Origin: Luzula sylvatica
Lineage: Eukaryota > Streptophyta > Magnoliopsida > Poales > Juncaceae
DNA length: 64,000 bases
Direction of reading: 5' to 3'
Assembly (NCBI GenBank): GCA_946800325.1
Contig: OX326961.1
Coordinates: 5,558,655 to 5,622,654, forward strand
The position numbers and the translations under genes are program-made. Below are positions 46,910-60,293 of this stretch, one piece after another (position 1 is the first letter of the stretch; each line of letters starts with the position of its first letter). The notes beneath the pieces were generated by a model. The model did no database searches, was not told the DNA's origin, and saw nothing but the letters and a program-made list of their open reading frames with translations.

Positions 46910-47935
46910 AATGTTTTTTTTATTTTATTGTATTTGTTTTCAATTTGTAAAGTGAATTGGATATTAAAAAAAAAATTATCTTCATAAGAAGACAGAGAGA
47001 AAGAGAGGCATAGAGTTGATGGTTAATTAAAAAAAAATTTGTTGTATTTTATTGTGATCAAGAACTGATAAAATGTTTTTCATATTTTCAGATACTTTTA
47101 TGAATTGATAAAATATTTTTATGAAGTCATTAATAAGATAATAAGTTAAACAAATTAAAAAAAATAAATGAAAGTTTTAATGATCATTAAAACATAAATT
47201 ACATATAAAAGCAAAAATTAATATTAAACAAAACATGATTAAATTTGTCTTGGACACCTTTAATTAAAACATGAATTAAATATAAAAGCCAAAATTAATA
47301 TATCAAAGCAAAGAACATATTATACAACTTATGTATAATATCATTTATATATTTCTTTATTTTTTACACGACAAACAAATTATTTCTTCTTGAACATCAT
47401 AAAATCCGTAATTTAAATTAATACTAATTAATTATTAATGATATATTTTAAATATCATGTTAATTAACTAATTAACGTACGGACAATTCGACCGAAAAAT
47501 CCCGTGGCGGAGTTAATTTATTTTTTTAATAACAAAACAAAATGGAAATTTTATTGTGCCCCAAGGGCCAAGATCCCCCACCTAATTCTTTATATTTGAA
47601 TCATAATATCATTAATTTCTAGTTAACTCATTTAACTAGCATAGTACTCAACACAAGTCGTATAATTAACAATTAATTATTTAATATATAATTATCGTTT
47701 ATTTGAATTCATAAATTTAAATCAATATAAAAAATTAATAATGATATATTTCTTTAATTATATGTCAATTAAGTGTGTTGATTCAAATATAAAGCATTTG
47801 GTGAGAAATTTTTGGGAAACAATAAATTTTTAAATTTGTTTTCGCCTTTTCGGGAAGTCATGTTATTAAAAAAATAGAATATTTACTTTACCGCAAGATT
47901 TTCCTAATATATATTTTCAGAAAGTCATGTTTTCG
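46910..47935. other. AT-rich spacer, no gene seen
   Basis: Extremely AT-rich, with many TTAATTA-type motifs. No recognisable gene or element border. Confidence 0.4.
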
Positions 47936-47939
47936 GGAA

Positions 47940-48540
47940 ACTACAAAAAAAACCCTTTACCAAACATTTATTTTCAAATACCCCTTATAGGGATTAAAAC
48001 TAACCATGAATGGTGTTAAAATATTTTTTTGACCAAAATACCCTTTTATTTTCATATGTATATTTTTGCTATTTTTTCATTAATTTTATTAGTTTAAAAA
48101 AAAATCATAAATAATTTTTAACATGTACTGATTTCACAAAAATAAAATTATTAAATGTTGTGTTTGTATAATTTTAATATTTCATTTATTATTCATGAAT
48201 AATAAACACCATATAATAATAAAATAAACAACTTGAAAATATATTGATAGAAAAATATTTCTTCATCTAATTGTTATTTCGCTCTTCTTTTATGTATTTT
48301 TTTAATAGTTTCATGATACTTTAATTTTTAAATATTGGCAAGGTTTTCTTTAATATTGTTGTTCATTTTATTATTATTTTATGTTATTTTTTCTGAAAAT
48401 ATATATTAAAGTCAAACATATACATTGTATGAAATATTAAAATTATCTAAATATAACGTATGATAATTATTATTTTTAAAGCTAAAAAAATTATGACCTT
48501 TTTAAAATTAATACAAATAACAAAATATTTTTTTAATTAC
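47940..48540. repeat. Copy of the Helitron 3'-proximal AT-rich segment
   Basis: Diverged in-order match to 14740-15330: TTTTGACCAAAATACCC, TTTTTAACATGTACTGATTT, TTTTAATATTTCATT, TTTTATGTATTTTTTTAATAG and AATATTG(G/C)CAAG. Likely a fragment of a related element. Confidence 0.55.
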
Positions 48541-48749
48541 ATATGTAAAAAGAATGATATTTTGATCATAGAAAATTCAATATCATCTAACGGCTTAGAG
48601 CCTTTAATTACATATCTTTTCCATTCCGTCTCTTCTCTATTCCGTCTATCAGGAAACTAATCAAGCTAATCAGATCATGCTATTGAAGATCAATCCAACG
48701 GCTTAGAGCCTTTAAGTACGTTTTGCTATTTACTTAATTGAGTACGTTA

Positions 48750-48750
<1 letters not shown>

Positions 48751-48842
<92 letters not shown>
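48751..48842. repeat. (CT)n(TA)n compound microsatellite
   Basis: About 52 bp of CT dinucleotides run directly into about 38 bp of TA dinucleotides. Confidence 0.95.
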
Positions 48843-48845
<3 letters not shown>

Positions 48846-48849
48846 ATTT

Positions 48850-49475
48850 ACTTATTTATAAATTAATCAATTATAATGATAAAGTAATACATATATTCAT
48901 TTATTATTTATTTGTATATAAATTATTTAATATCAATAAATTGTTGGTCATAAATTTGCTTTCAGTTGTTTCCTAGTCCTTATTTTCATTCATATCAAAC
49001 ATGCCCGTCATATCCCTTGCTATATTAATAATATATTTTGTTTAAAATATTAATTTTACTTATATTTTCCAGTTCAAAAATTTAAATGCTATTATTAATG
49101 TGTATACATTTTTAAGAAATAATTATATTTTATTTAAATCAATAATACTTATTTTCGTAATTAAATTTTTGGGAGATGAGTAGGATTTGTTACTATTAAA
49201 TTTTGTATTTATTAAAATTTACTCTACACACATATCCAAGCAGCACAACTACCCATCCAACATAAGAATTGAATAAAAGATGACTCCCACGCGTGACATG
49301 AATCTTGAATAAGTATTATTACCTCTTTACCCTTCTGTATAACATTGATAAAAAAACATTAACCTTCTGAATAGAGATTTTGACTGGCTGAATAAAGTGA
49401 GCCGGTTTTTGGTTTTAATCTGCGCCAATCAATTCAAGTGAACCAACGGCTAAAACTTTTTTGGTGTATCGAAGA
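48850..49475. other. No gene seen
   Basis: AT-rich sequence up to the start of the next Helitron. Confidence 0.4.
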
Positions 49476-49891
49476 AACTCTCTATACTTAATACTTATTA
49501 ATAGTATGTATAAACTAAACAAATTTCTTGCAATTTTAAGCCTTCACATCATTAAGGGTTTTTGTGTAAAAAAAATATTTTTAATTTACATGTTGGTCTT
49601 TTTATTTATATTTTGGTCATTTTTAGTTTTAATTTATATTTTGGTCCTTTTTATTTATATTTTGGTCCCTTTTTATTTACATTTCGATCTTTTTTTACAT
49701 TTTTTTATTTACATTTTGGTCTTTTTTATTTATATTTTGGTCCTTTTTAGTTTTAATTTACATTTTGGTCCTTTTTATTTACATTTTGATCCTTTTTATT
49801 TATATTTCGGTCCTTTTTTACATTTTGATTCTTTTTCTTATTTTACATTTTGATCCTTTTTTACACTTGGTCTTTTTTTTTCTATTTTACA

Positions 49892-50931
49892 TGTTGGGAA
49901 TTCACTCATCCCCGGGCCCGCGCAGCGGATATGTAGGCCCGGTCCGGTTCCCTAAATCCAAGATCACGCCATGACTTCGAGGGTACGATGCAATAGAAGG
50001 ATAGACGATTACCAGCGTGAAATTGATCACGCACGACGGGTTGATCGCTCGCATCCTTTTCTTCCTTCGGTGTCACGTTGGTGACTAGCCCGTGCGTCCC
50101 ATACCACACGTCTCCCACCGTCTTGACACGCGTCCGGTTGTCTTCATGCGCCCCGTTTCCGATTCGCTCGTTTCCGTCTCCGACAGATTTCGATCCTCCG
50201 AATCGATCACAACCGAAAGAGCCCCAAATGTTGCTCCTCTACTTGTATCCACCTTGACTCGTAAGACGTCGGTCGCGGGTGCAACTGCCTAGACGATGCA
50301 CCGGCGAACTTGCTCGATTGATTGATTCTCTATACCGGAAAACTCCTTTTCACGGTTTCTCTCTCTTTACACCCTTTCACTCTCTAGAAAGTTGTCTCAC
50401 AATTTCTGGAATATTCTAAATGAATTGGACTGAATTAACCACTTAAGATGAGAGAGAATTATCATATTTATATCACATAGGATAAGGATGGGCCAAAAGT
50501 GATGTATATCCAATATACACTCTTTCACACAGAAAGTTGCATGAATCTGTCCAGTATTCTGTCCATACGAAATTGGTAAATTTCTCTGACAGAAAATCAA
50601 CCACCACGAAAGTTGTAGATAATCTTATTATCGACACGACCCAATTTGCCCTGGCCCAATTGGAGTTCGTATGCAAAAGTTATGACTGTTTTACTAACTG
50701 TATGTCATACTGTTGCACCCTTTCGGTATTTCATAGAAACGACACTGATACTTCATTCATATGAAATATATTTCTACATGAAGGTTGTAGATAATCTTAT
50801 TATCTATCTAACCCAATTTGAAGCATTCAAATCGGATTTTCCTACTGGAAGATATGACCATGAATGTACGCTTACATTCGTTTATCCTTGTGTACACTTT
50901 TACGGTTGATCCTGAAACTGTATTTCCTTCA
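49892..50931 (-). repeat. copia 3' LTR
   Basis: Begins TGTTGGGAATT on the plus strand and ends CCTTCA. By eye it differs from the other LTR at about 20 sites outside the first 25 bp. It contains two copies of a module with GTAGATAATCTTATTATC. Confidence 0.9.
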
Positions 50932-50942
50932 GTCTCCCACTC
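50932..50942 (-). other. Polypurine tract
   Basis: Minus strand GAGTGGGAGAC directly before the 3' LTR, the usual form in plant copia elements. Confidence 0.75.
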
Positions 50943-51595
50943 AATTTCAGATCTACCTAAAAGGTACTCATGCATATCCAATATGCACGATTTTAGATAA
51001 TATAGCTCGCATATCAAATACCAAGCTACGCACATCTTATGTGCCAATTTTATAATCAAGCCCGACTTAGTACGACTCGTTGTGTGATCAGGTAGGTTCG
51101 GTTAACGATGGCAGTAGGCTGTTTCCATAGCACTACAAGCCCATGAGCGGGATCTAGTCACTCCATCATGGCTACCCATGTTAACACGAAGAATGATTGT
51201 GATCATTGTGCCTATCTCGAATAGCGGTTATTAGTTCTCTTGTTAGCGATATCCGTTAATCAAAAGGCATGGTGATAATCATCCTTATATTTTGATTAAC
51301 TATACTTATTCCTCGAGTCCGAATTGAGTTAACAAATTTCAATCGATATTAACCGTTAATATCATTGACTGTGGCCACAGTTTTCGTTAATCAATTCATT
51401 GAGTGGCCAAAGAGATATCTCTTCCTTTCGGAATAAACAATTCATATCTTGGAGACTCACATTGAATTCCGTGTTTCGGACAATACCCAATGATGACCGT
51501 TTTAACTCCCTGTTATGGTGAGCGTAAGATCATATCAAAGCATTGTGTTACGCACGTAACGCAATCAATGGTCCCCTCAAGTATGAAGAACCTAA

Positions 51596-52605
51596 TGAAG
51601 GAAATACAGTTTCAGGATCAACCGTAAAAGTGTACACAAGGATAAACGAATGTAGGCGTACATTCGTGGCCATAACTTTTCGTGGAAAAATCCGATTTGA
51701 ATGGTTCAAATTGGGTTAGATAGATAATAAGATTATCTACAACCTTCATGTAGAAATATATTTCATATGAACGAAGTATCAGTGTCGTTTCTGTGAAATA
51801 CCGAAAGGATGCAACAGTATGACATACAGTTAGTAAAACAGTCATAACTTTTGCATACGAACTCTAATTGGGCTGGGCCAAATTGGGTTGTGTAGACAAT
51901 GAGATTATATACAACTTTCATGTTGGTTGATGTTCTGTATGAGAAATTTACCAATTTCGAAATGACAGAATACTGACCAGGTTCATGCAGTTTTCTGTGT
52001 GAAAGGGTGTATATTGGATATACATGCATTTTGGCTAATCCTGATCCTATTAGATATAAATAGGATTTTCTCTCTCATCTTCACTAAGTTATCATTCTGC
52101 CAAAGACACAAAGAAAAGAGAGAATTCAGATTTGATCTTTCTCAAAGTGAAAAGGTGCGAAGAGAGAGAAATCGAGAAAAGAGTTTCTCGAGAGATAGAG
52201 AATCAATTCGATCGAGCAAGTTCACCGGTGCATCGTCTAGGCAGGTGCATCCGTGACCGACGTCTTACGAGTCAAGGTGGATACACATAGAGGAGCAATA
52301 TCTGGGGCTCTTACGGTTGTGATCGATTCGGAAGAGTAGATTGAGTCGGAGACGAAATCAAGCGAATCGGCGAAGTCAACGAGCGGTCAAAGACTCGTGG
52401 TGTGGGACGCGCGGATTGTCACCAACGTGACAGGAGAAAGAAGGCAGTGATCAACCCTTCGTGTGCAATCAATTTTGCACCGGTATGAATCTGTCTTTCT
52501 ATTTGCATCGTACCCTCGAAGTCATGGCGTGATCTCGGGAATCGGGGAACCGGACCGGGCCTTCATTCCGATGCGCGGGCCCGGGGTCGGGGTGATTTTC
52601 CATCA
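51596..52605 (+). mobile_element. Inverted solo LTR of the same copia family
   Basis: Reads TGAAGGAAATACAGTTTCAG at its left end and GGGGTCGGGGTGATTTTCCA-TCA at its right end. It is the reverse complement of the surrounding LTRs along its whole length but clearly more diverged. It is flanked by the 5-bp duplication CCTAA (51591-51595 and 52606-52610). It is therefore a separate insertion that recombined to a single LTR, in the opposite orientation to its host element. Confidence 0.85.
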
Positions 52606-53361
52606 CCTAATACCCTACTCGTCGCGAGTCCATATATAATGACTAAACCATGTCATGGTCTCGCGGCTTCGGTCATATCCAATATATGTCACCTAGCATA
52701 TATCTACGTTCCCGATTCGACAAACACCTTTGTCCTATGATTAGCAAAACATAATCATCTCCTCGACTAACGTACTAGTGTACGCGTTCAGTCTATTCCC
52801 TTGTAATAGAAATGCTTCCCTCTTAAGCAAACTGACCCGCGACTAGGAATGTTTAGAAATGAAACTTTAAGTGTGACGGTTTCGCTGCACATGGTCCTCA
52901 ACCATGTCGACGTCCACACAAGTTCAAATCAAGGTTCATGTAATCATATTACACAACCCCGCACACAGTTTTCATATAAGGTGAATGCATGAAAATTTAA
53001 GTAAACAAAATTTTTAAAAGGGATGCATTCATACGGATTAAGTATTTGGGTGATACAACGTTTACCTATGGGTATCTCCATACCCACAACCTGCGAGGAC
53101 TATCGTATTAGATAACTACACTCTACTCTCTTCTTCCTCCTCTAGGTATCTTCATACCCATAGTCATCGCATGACAGTCACGCGCGACTAGAGAGAGCGG
53201 TTTTGTAAACGGGTCCGCACGTTGTCGTTAGTGTTAATCAACAATAGGTTTGGAACATTTCCAATACCTACGATCACATCATTTCATAAAATTTCATGGA
53301 TCAATGAAATTTTCTGAGTATTGGCTAGAGGTGGTTGTGACCTCGGCATTTTTGGCTTGTA

Positions 53362-53757
53362 CTATTGCGTGCCACGCAATATACAACCATAAATCCGATA
53401 ACTCGTGACTACTCGAGTTTGGTCATGTATACTTGATCCATACCGCTTCCTTTTGTGATTCATAACCACAATATACTCGCCTCCGTAAATAGAATCATCA
53501 TTGGTCATGTGGAACCTTTCCACATAACCATGTTTTCGTTTAAGCAAATCATGTACACACTTTGTGATCGGAAGTCGTGCTACATATTTGGACGTGCTAA
53601 ATATTTGGAAACTGTCGTTGTTATAACTCTTTATAACCAACACGTCCTCCACACCATTATAGATAAAATAAAATGCTGAATTCTTTTGTAAAGTATTCAA
53701 GGATAACATTCACCGCTATCAATAAAAATCCCGATGAATTTAAATATACATAACCAT

Positions 53758-53850
<93 letters not shown>

Positions 53851-56316
53851 AACCATTATACATTCACAACAGTTAGTCTCATGTAATCGCATTACATTCA
53901 AACTCGTGTGATTCCTTGAATTTTATTGACGGTGAATTAAACGCTTCATCCATACGACATATAGCCATATACATATCATGACAGATATAATAGATCCTCA
54001 CATCGAATGTAAAGCATCATATTTTTATTTTCGCCCTGCTTGATGTCTCACATCGAGCCGTAGAAAATTTCTGCCATTCGACATCTCTATTTAACTCCGC
54101 CAAGTAGTTTTATGTTGAAAACCTTTTCAACAATATGTCGATATACGTGCTATAATATAGAACGAGGAACTTCTTAGATTTATCCTATAGATCTTCACGC
54201 TTAATTCATAAGCGGTCTCGCCTAAATTTTGTGTCGTTACAAGAAATATAACGCGGCTCCCACTAACCTTCATGTGTACACAAAGTTTCCATTCGTTCCG
54301 ACAATGTTATAGCAGTATATAACTTCATCAAAACGAATATTCCAATTCCGAGAAGCTTTCTCTAATCCATCATATGGATCGTTAAAGCGTGCATATCTTA
54401 TCCCCGATTCTTATGAATCGACAAAACCGTAAGGTTGTGTCAACTACACATCCTTTCATAAAATTTCTGTCAAGAAATTCGGTTTTGACATCCATTTTGC
54501 CACATCACATAGTCATAATACGCGACCATGTCAAGCAGAATTTCGAGAATGTGAAAGCATGGCAACATGCGAAAACGTTTCTTCATAGTCCGACTATGAA
54601 ATTCTGGAAACTCTTCGCTATGAGCCTCGCTTTGCATATATGCGTTTTCCTATCTGTGTCGGTTCTTATCTTGAAAACCCATTGTCTTTTCACGGGTCTA
54701 ACCCGGAAAGTAATGAAATCAAGTTCTAAACTTTATAATTTTACACGGATCGAATCTCAGAATTCATGACATCATGTCATGTGGAATCAACCTTTCATAG
54801 CATCCATGTACGATATCGAATCATCATATGATTTCGATCCATCATCATTAGCCACGGTAAATCCGTATTTACCGGCTTATGATATAGCCTACTTGATCTA
54901 CAAATAATTCCTTTGTGTGTTCGACTCGTATTCATCAACTCTTGATGAAGTCGTGTCAACATTCATCTTGATGAAGTCGTGTCAACATTCATCGGTATAA
55001 TGTTCATTTTCAGATCTCAAACTCTTTCGAGATTTATTCTACTCCCACTAGCCCGCATAGAGATTAGCAACATCAAGTTTCAAACTTGTGCGCATCGAGT
55101 CCTCCTCCAAGAAGGCATCTCTTCGAGCCACGAAAATCTTATTTTCGTCGGGACGTTAGAACTAATACCCTTTAGTTTCCTTAAGGATATATGTCATAAA
55201 CGAACAATTTTCAGATTTGGGATTGAGTTTAACTGAAACAAATTTCGAAATATACTCACATCCACAAATCTGTACAAATGACAACTTCGGAACCATTCCG
55301 ATCCATATCTTTTATGGCGTCTTTTGTACCGATTAGAAGGTTTATGGTACATATCATATATGCAACCATTCATTAGTGCCGCTGTCTCAAGGGCGTATCC
55401 CCAAAATATTTTTGGGAGATCCATTTGGCTTATCATTTATCGAACCATGTCCAACATGCGTTCAATTCCTCTTTTCGGACACATCTCAATGTTCCGAAAT
55501 GAAAATAATCGTGAAACGATTTCACAATCATGAATGATAATCAATTTTCATAACTCAAATATCGCCTCTTCGATCCTATCGAAAATTTTAGCTCAAATAC
55601 TCGCATTCTCGATCCTATCGAAAAGCTTTGATTTTATTGCTTAGTTGATTTCATATTTCGTTTTGAAACTCTATGAACCTTTCAAAATCTCTTTTTCGGT
55701 ACGCATTAAATAGATATTTTCATATCTATTTTAACCATCCATAAACGTAACAAAATACTGATAGCCTCCTCTTGCCTCCGAACTTATCGGAACATTTACA
55801 TTTAAATGTAATTTCCAATAATTCGTTGGATCTTTCTCCAACCTTTGGAGAATGATGCACTTTGTCGTCTTTGCCTAATAAATAAGTATCGCGTTTAACC
55901 AATTGAATCTAATTCGATTGATTCCAGTAATCCAACATATGGAATCTAGATACGCGTATCTCGTTTATATGGCCATGACGGCAATGCCAAAAGAAGCAAT
56001 CAACTTCTAGGTTTAATCCTCCTCGGATTTCACCGTTCTTTGAGTCATTAGTTTGGACAACTCCTTGTCCGAACTTTCTGTTTGGAAAACATTTTCCCAA
56101 AATACCCTTAGACATACATTTCTTTCGATCCCTCCTTTGAATTACAAGGACATCCACGCATCTATATACATTGGATTCCTCCGATACTCCGAGCATCTCC
56201 AATTCAATTTTAAACCGCATCTCATGCAATTCAGGGACCGACTTATCTATCGAATGCATATGATATTCGGTCACGAAGATCAAATCTCGTACCAACAACA
56301 CACGAGTGTTAATCAA
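53362..56316 (-). pseudogene. copia gag-pol remnant
   Basis: Fragments of the polyprotein on the minus strand: integrase zinc-proximal WHCRHGHINEIRVSRFH (about 56.0 kb), integrase core RGGYQYFVTFMDG then a stop (about 55.75 kb), integrase end MDLPKIFWGYALETAALMNG (about 55.43 kb) and reverse transcriptase VFKIRTD...KARLIAK (about 54.65 kb). The region around 53.4-53.7 kb is the probable RT/RNase H part but is too decayed to confirm catalytic residues. Many stops and frame changes show it makes no functional polyprotein. Confidence 0.65.
53759..53842. repeat. (AT)n microsatellite
   Basis: About 40 TA dinucleotides inside the copia internal region, flanked on both sides by CATAACCATTAT-type sequence. 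Confidence 0.95.
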
Positions 56317-57409
56317 AGACCCATAAGGCGTCTCAAAATTAACCTACTCTTTGAGCCGCATTGAACCATTCAACACGCTCTAGCTCTTGAAACTATTTCA
56401 TGAGCGTTGTGTTTTATTTTCATATACACCCGAATTCTCAAAACAATTTTGAGAAATTTGCGTCTACACATGCCACCACAAGGCATGTAATATTGTTCCA
56501 TTCCTTCTTAAAGTGTATCAAACCCGGCTTTCTCTAAAGCCAAAGCCTCGAGCCCCGAATCTACCGTTTCCGTGTCCAACACGTTCCTTTAAGTCTAAGA
56601 ACTATTCTTTGACTATCAAGGTTAATTACGGTAATTCCGACCCAAAAGCCATCTATCATATCGATCTCATCGATATATATTTGGTATTTGTTTGAAAACA
56701 TAATTCTAAACGGATGATGAAGATTAAGCTCCTAACCGTGCGTACTTAATCTATATGCTTATATGATAATTATATGATAGTGTTATTTTATCGAATCGAC
56801 AACCCTCATACCGATATGAGACTCCAAGTCCATAACACTCAAGATCCATATTTCGCAATCCTCCCATAAGTGACTATGGCCGACAAATGGGATCTCGCTT
56901 AGTTAGGTAGGATTATTATCCAATCGTATCATATACAACTCTTGAACCTTTATAGAATTTCGGTGATGGATCGTATCATATACAATCCCAATTCCGTGTG
57001 TGCATTCTATCTATGCCCCGAACTCCAATCGGATTGGCTTGGACGGTTAAGTCACAACCATATCCAACGTATCGTTCAATCGAACTACTCACGTGCCCGA
57101 CTATGGCCTGAAACCACGTGAATCCCAATTAACGCTTACCACCCGCACCAATATATACAATAATACGTGCCCGACTATGGCCTGAAACCATGTATTATGT
57201 CATATCAATCTTGATGGTTGTGGACAAGGAAGGCATTTCCATAACTTAAATATTATGAGGGATCATGACATTCATGTTTAATAATTCGTGACAAAATTAT
57301 ATTATATCACTATCACAAGATTTTCAAAATGCATATGATTTATTTAGGGAGACTAATTATTCTAAATAATTAATTATCTAGTATGCTAGTATGATTGAAT
57401 TAATTGATT

Positions 57410-58160
57410 AGAGATAAAGATAGGCCTAAAGGTATGTATATCTCATATACACCTTTTCAAACAGAAAACTGCATACACCCTTTCAGTAATCTGTCAGAAC
57501 GAAAATGGTAAATTCCTCTGACAGAAAATCAACTAACACGAAAGTTGTAGATAATCTTATTATCTTTCCAACCCAATTTGGTCCAGACCAATTGGAGTTC
57601 GGACCCGAAAGTTACGGCCGTTTTACTGACTATATGTCAAACTGTCGCACCCTTTCGGTATTTCATTAGAACGACACTGATACTTCGCTCAAATGAAATA
57701 TATTACAACATGAAAGTTCTAGATAATCTCATTATCTAACTAATCCAATTTGAACCATTCAAATCGGAGTTTCCTACTGAACGTTATACCAGTTTTAGTA
57801 AAATACGGACAAACGAAAAGGTAAGTATATCCAATAGACACCTTTTCAACCAGAAAACTACAGACACCTTTTCAGTATTCTGTTGAAACGAAAATATTAA
57901 ATTATTCCAACCGACTTTGAACGTGAACGAAAGTTCTAGATAATCTCATTGGAGTTTTAGTCTCTGTATGTCAAACAGTCGCACCCTTTCAGTATTCCAT
58001 AAAAACGACACTGATAATTCGTTCAAATGAAAAAACGTTCTGTATCAAAGTCATAGATAATCTTATTATCTAACTACGCCAATTTGATCCAATCAATTTG
58101 GAGTTTCCCACTGAAAATTATCTTAGTTTTACTCACTGTTTCGTATTCTAATTTTCTGCA
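57410..58160. repeat. LTR-derived modules in the copia leader
   Basis: Four diverged copies of a module also present twice in each LTR. Each contains GAAAGTT(G/C)TAGATAATCT, then CCAATTTG, and between them GCACCCTTTCGGTATTTC and ACGACACTGATACTTCG. They start near 57540, 57713, 57923 and 58038. Confidence 0.75.
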
Positions 58161-58397
58161 GATTTTGCCGTTTCTTCCGTTTTCGCTCGTTTCTGAAACG
58201 ATAAATCATGAAACCTTTTCACGATAATTCCTAGATATTCTCAATCAACTTTTGATTGATCTCTAGTGAATTCTACTTGTGATTTTTAACGAAATTGGAA
58301 TCTCTATATCTATCATCATGCAAACGGGTACGAACTTTGATAACCCGTGCGTATATCGAATATACGACTATGATTCGACCCTCGAATCGATGGCGAT

Positions 58398-58410
58398 CGC
58401 TCTGATACCA
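58398..58410 (-). other. Initiator-Met tRNA primer-binding site
   Basis: Minus strand TGGTATCAGAGCG, complementary to the 3' end of plant initiator tRNA-Met and one base from the LTR. It fixes the element's orientation. Confidence 0.9.
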
Positions 58411-58411
58411 C

Positions 58412-59452
58412 TGTAGGGAATATCCCCGACCCCGGGCCCGCGCAGCGGATATGTAGGCCCTGTCCGGTTCCCTAAATCCAAGATCACGCCATGACTTTGA
58501 GGGTACGATGCAATAGAAGGATAGACGATTACCAGCGTGAAATTGATCACGCACGACGGGTTGATCGCTCGCATCCTTTTCTTCCTTCGGTGTCACGTTG
58601 GTGACTAGCCCGTGCGTCCCATACCACACGTCTCCCACCGTCTTGACACGCGTCCGGTTGTCTTCATGCGCCCCGTTTCCGATTCGCTCGTTTCCGTCTC
58701 CGACAGATTTCGTTCCTCCGAATCGATCACAACCGAAAGAGCCCCAAATGTTGCTCCTCTACTTGTATCCACCTTGATTCGTAAGACGTCGGTCGCGGGT
58801 GCAACTGCCTAGACGATGCACCGGCGAACTTTTGCTCGATTGATTGATTCTCTATACCGGAAAACTCCTTTTCACGGTTTCTCTCTCTTTACACCCTTTC
58901 ACTCTCTAGAAAGTTGTCTCACAATTTCTGGAATATTCTAAATGAATTGGACTGAATTAACCACTTAAGATGAGAGAGAATTATCCTATTTATATCACAT
59001 AGGATAAGGATGGGCCAAAAGGATGTATATCCAATATACACTCTTTCACACAGAAAGTTGCATGAATCTGTCCAGTATTCTGTCCATACGAAATTGGTAA
59101 ATTTCTCTGACAGAACATCAACCAACACGAAAGTTGTAGATAATCTTATTATCTACACGACCCAATTTGGCCTGGCCCAATTGGAGTTCGTATGCCAAAG
59201 TTATGACTGTTTTACTAACTGTATATCATACTGTTGCACCCTTTCGGTATTTCATAGAAACGACACTGATACTTCATTAATATGAAATATATTTCTACAT
59301 GAAGGTTGTAGATAATCTTATTATCTATCTAAACCAATTTGAACCATTCAAATCAGATTTTCCTACTGAAAGATATGACCACGAATGTACGCTTACATTC
59401 GTTTATCCTTGTGTACACTTTTACGGTTGATCATGAAACTGTATTTCCTTCA
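58412..59452 (-). repeat. copia 5' LTR
   Basis: Nearly identical to 49892-50931. A few differences were counted, for example a 2-bp insertion in the GAACTT(TT)GCTCG stretch. Ends TG...CA. Confidence 0.9.
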
Positions 59453-59731
59453 TTACATACATATTAAAATTTGCGAATATGTCATGATTATATTAATCGA
59501 TTTTAGAAGCACCTGAACAAATGCTATTTATACAAATTATATTAGAAAATAATATACGTGATAGACTAATTTCATGAACCTTATGCATCTATTGACATCA
59601 TGATATTTGCAAATATGTCATGATTAGATTAATTTAGTTCAAACGCATGCGCGTTAATTCGCACACGGTTTAATTCTATTTAAATAATTATATAAAAAAT
59701 ATCCCGTGTAATTGCGCGGGGATAAAGCTAG

Positions 59732-60285
59732 TTAAAGTTTAATGTACTCAATTTGATAGTGACTTACGGCAATAAAAAAATGTCCAGCCCAACACTTGAA
59801 AGAGTTAAAAAAAGTTTTTTTTATTTAAATGAAAGAGTTAAAATGGTAATTTGGAAAACATTTGTAATGATAAATTTTATACGGAAAAAGATGTTCAATT
59901 TCTAGACCATACGATATAACATTGTTAACATACATTTTTAGTTTTTTCATGACCATGATGATGATGATCAATGTTAACTTGAATGACACTTACAATGATA
60001 TTTTTATTAGAGAAAAGTTAAAGATATTTTCATGTTCAATTCGTAGACCGTAACAATAAATATCGTTAACATACGTTTTTATTTTGATGTTCAATTCAAT
60101 TAAACGATCAATCAAATCGTTAATCGAATTAATTAATAATATTAATCAACTCACTTAATCCACTTTTGCCATCTCATCAAGACTACATTTTGGAGTTTGG
60201 GAGTTGAATATATAACTCCATATAAAATAGCCTTATAAAATTTACAAAATAAAATGTCACTAACTAGAAACTCCTCAATGAACGT
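59732..60285. other. No gene seen
   Basis: AT-rich spacer with a partially duplicated phrase (ATGTTCAATTCGTAGACC type) at about 59890 and 60030. Confidence 0.4.
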
Positions 60286-60293
60286 CTCACAAA

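Larger units (their letters stand above)
49892..59452 (-). mobile_element. Ty1-copia retrotransposon, full-length but decayed
   Basis: Two direct LTRs (49892-50931 and 58412-59452) bounded by the 5-bp duplication TTACA (49887-49891, 59453-59457). The element runs on the minus strand: the primer site TGGTATCAGAGCG lies next to the right LTR and the purine tract GAGTGGGAGAC next to the left LTR. Minus-strand remnants follow copia order: GAG-pre-integrase WHCRHGHINE (about 55.98 kb), integrase RGGYQYFVTFMDG (about 55.75 kb) and DLPKIFWGYALETAA (about 55.4 kb), and the RT start QWVFKIRTDTDRKTHICKAR (about 54.65 kb). All carry stops and frameshifts. A solo LTR is nested inside. Confidence 0.88.
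49481..59731 (+). mobile_element. Helitron split by a copia element
   Basis: The 5' end TCTATACTTAATACTTATTA at 49481 resembles the terminus of the 14617-17233 Helitron, and is followed by the same ATTTTGGTCC-type array. The array is interrupted at 49892 by a copia retrotransposon. Beyond the copia, 59458 onward continues to the hairpin CCCGTGTAATTGCGCGGG, ATAAAG, CTAG and a host T at 59732. Removing the insertion leaves about 0.7 kb, a non-autonomous Helitron. The base before the 5' end is C rather than A, so the exact start is uncertain. Confidence 0.6.

Noticed and set aside
53657..53863. 68-codon frame with an IYIY repeat
   Set aside because: Translation of the (AT)n microsatellite.
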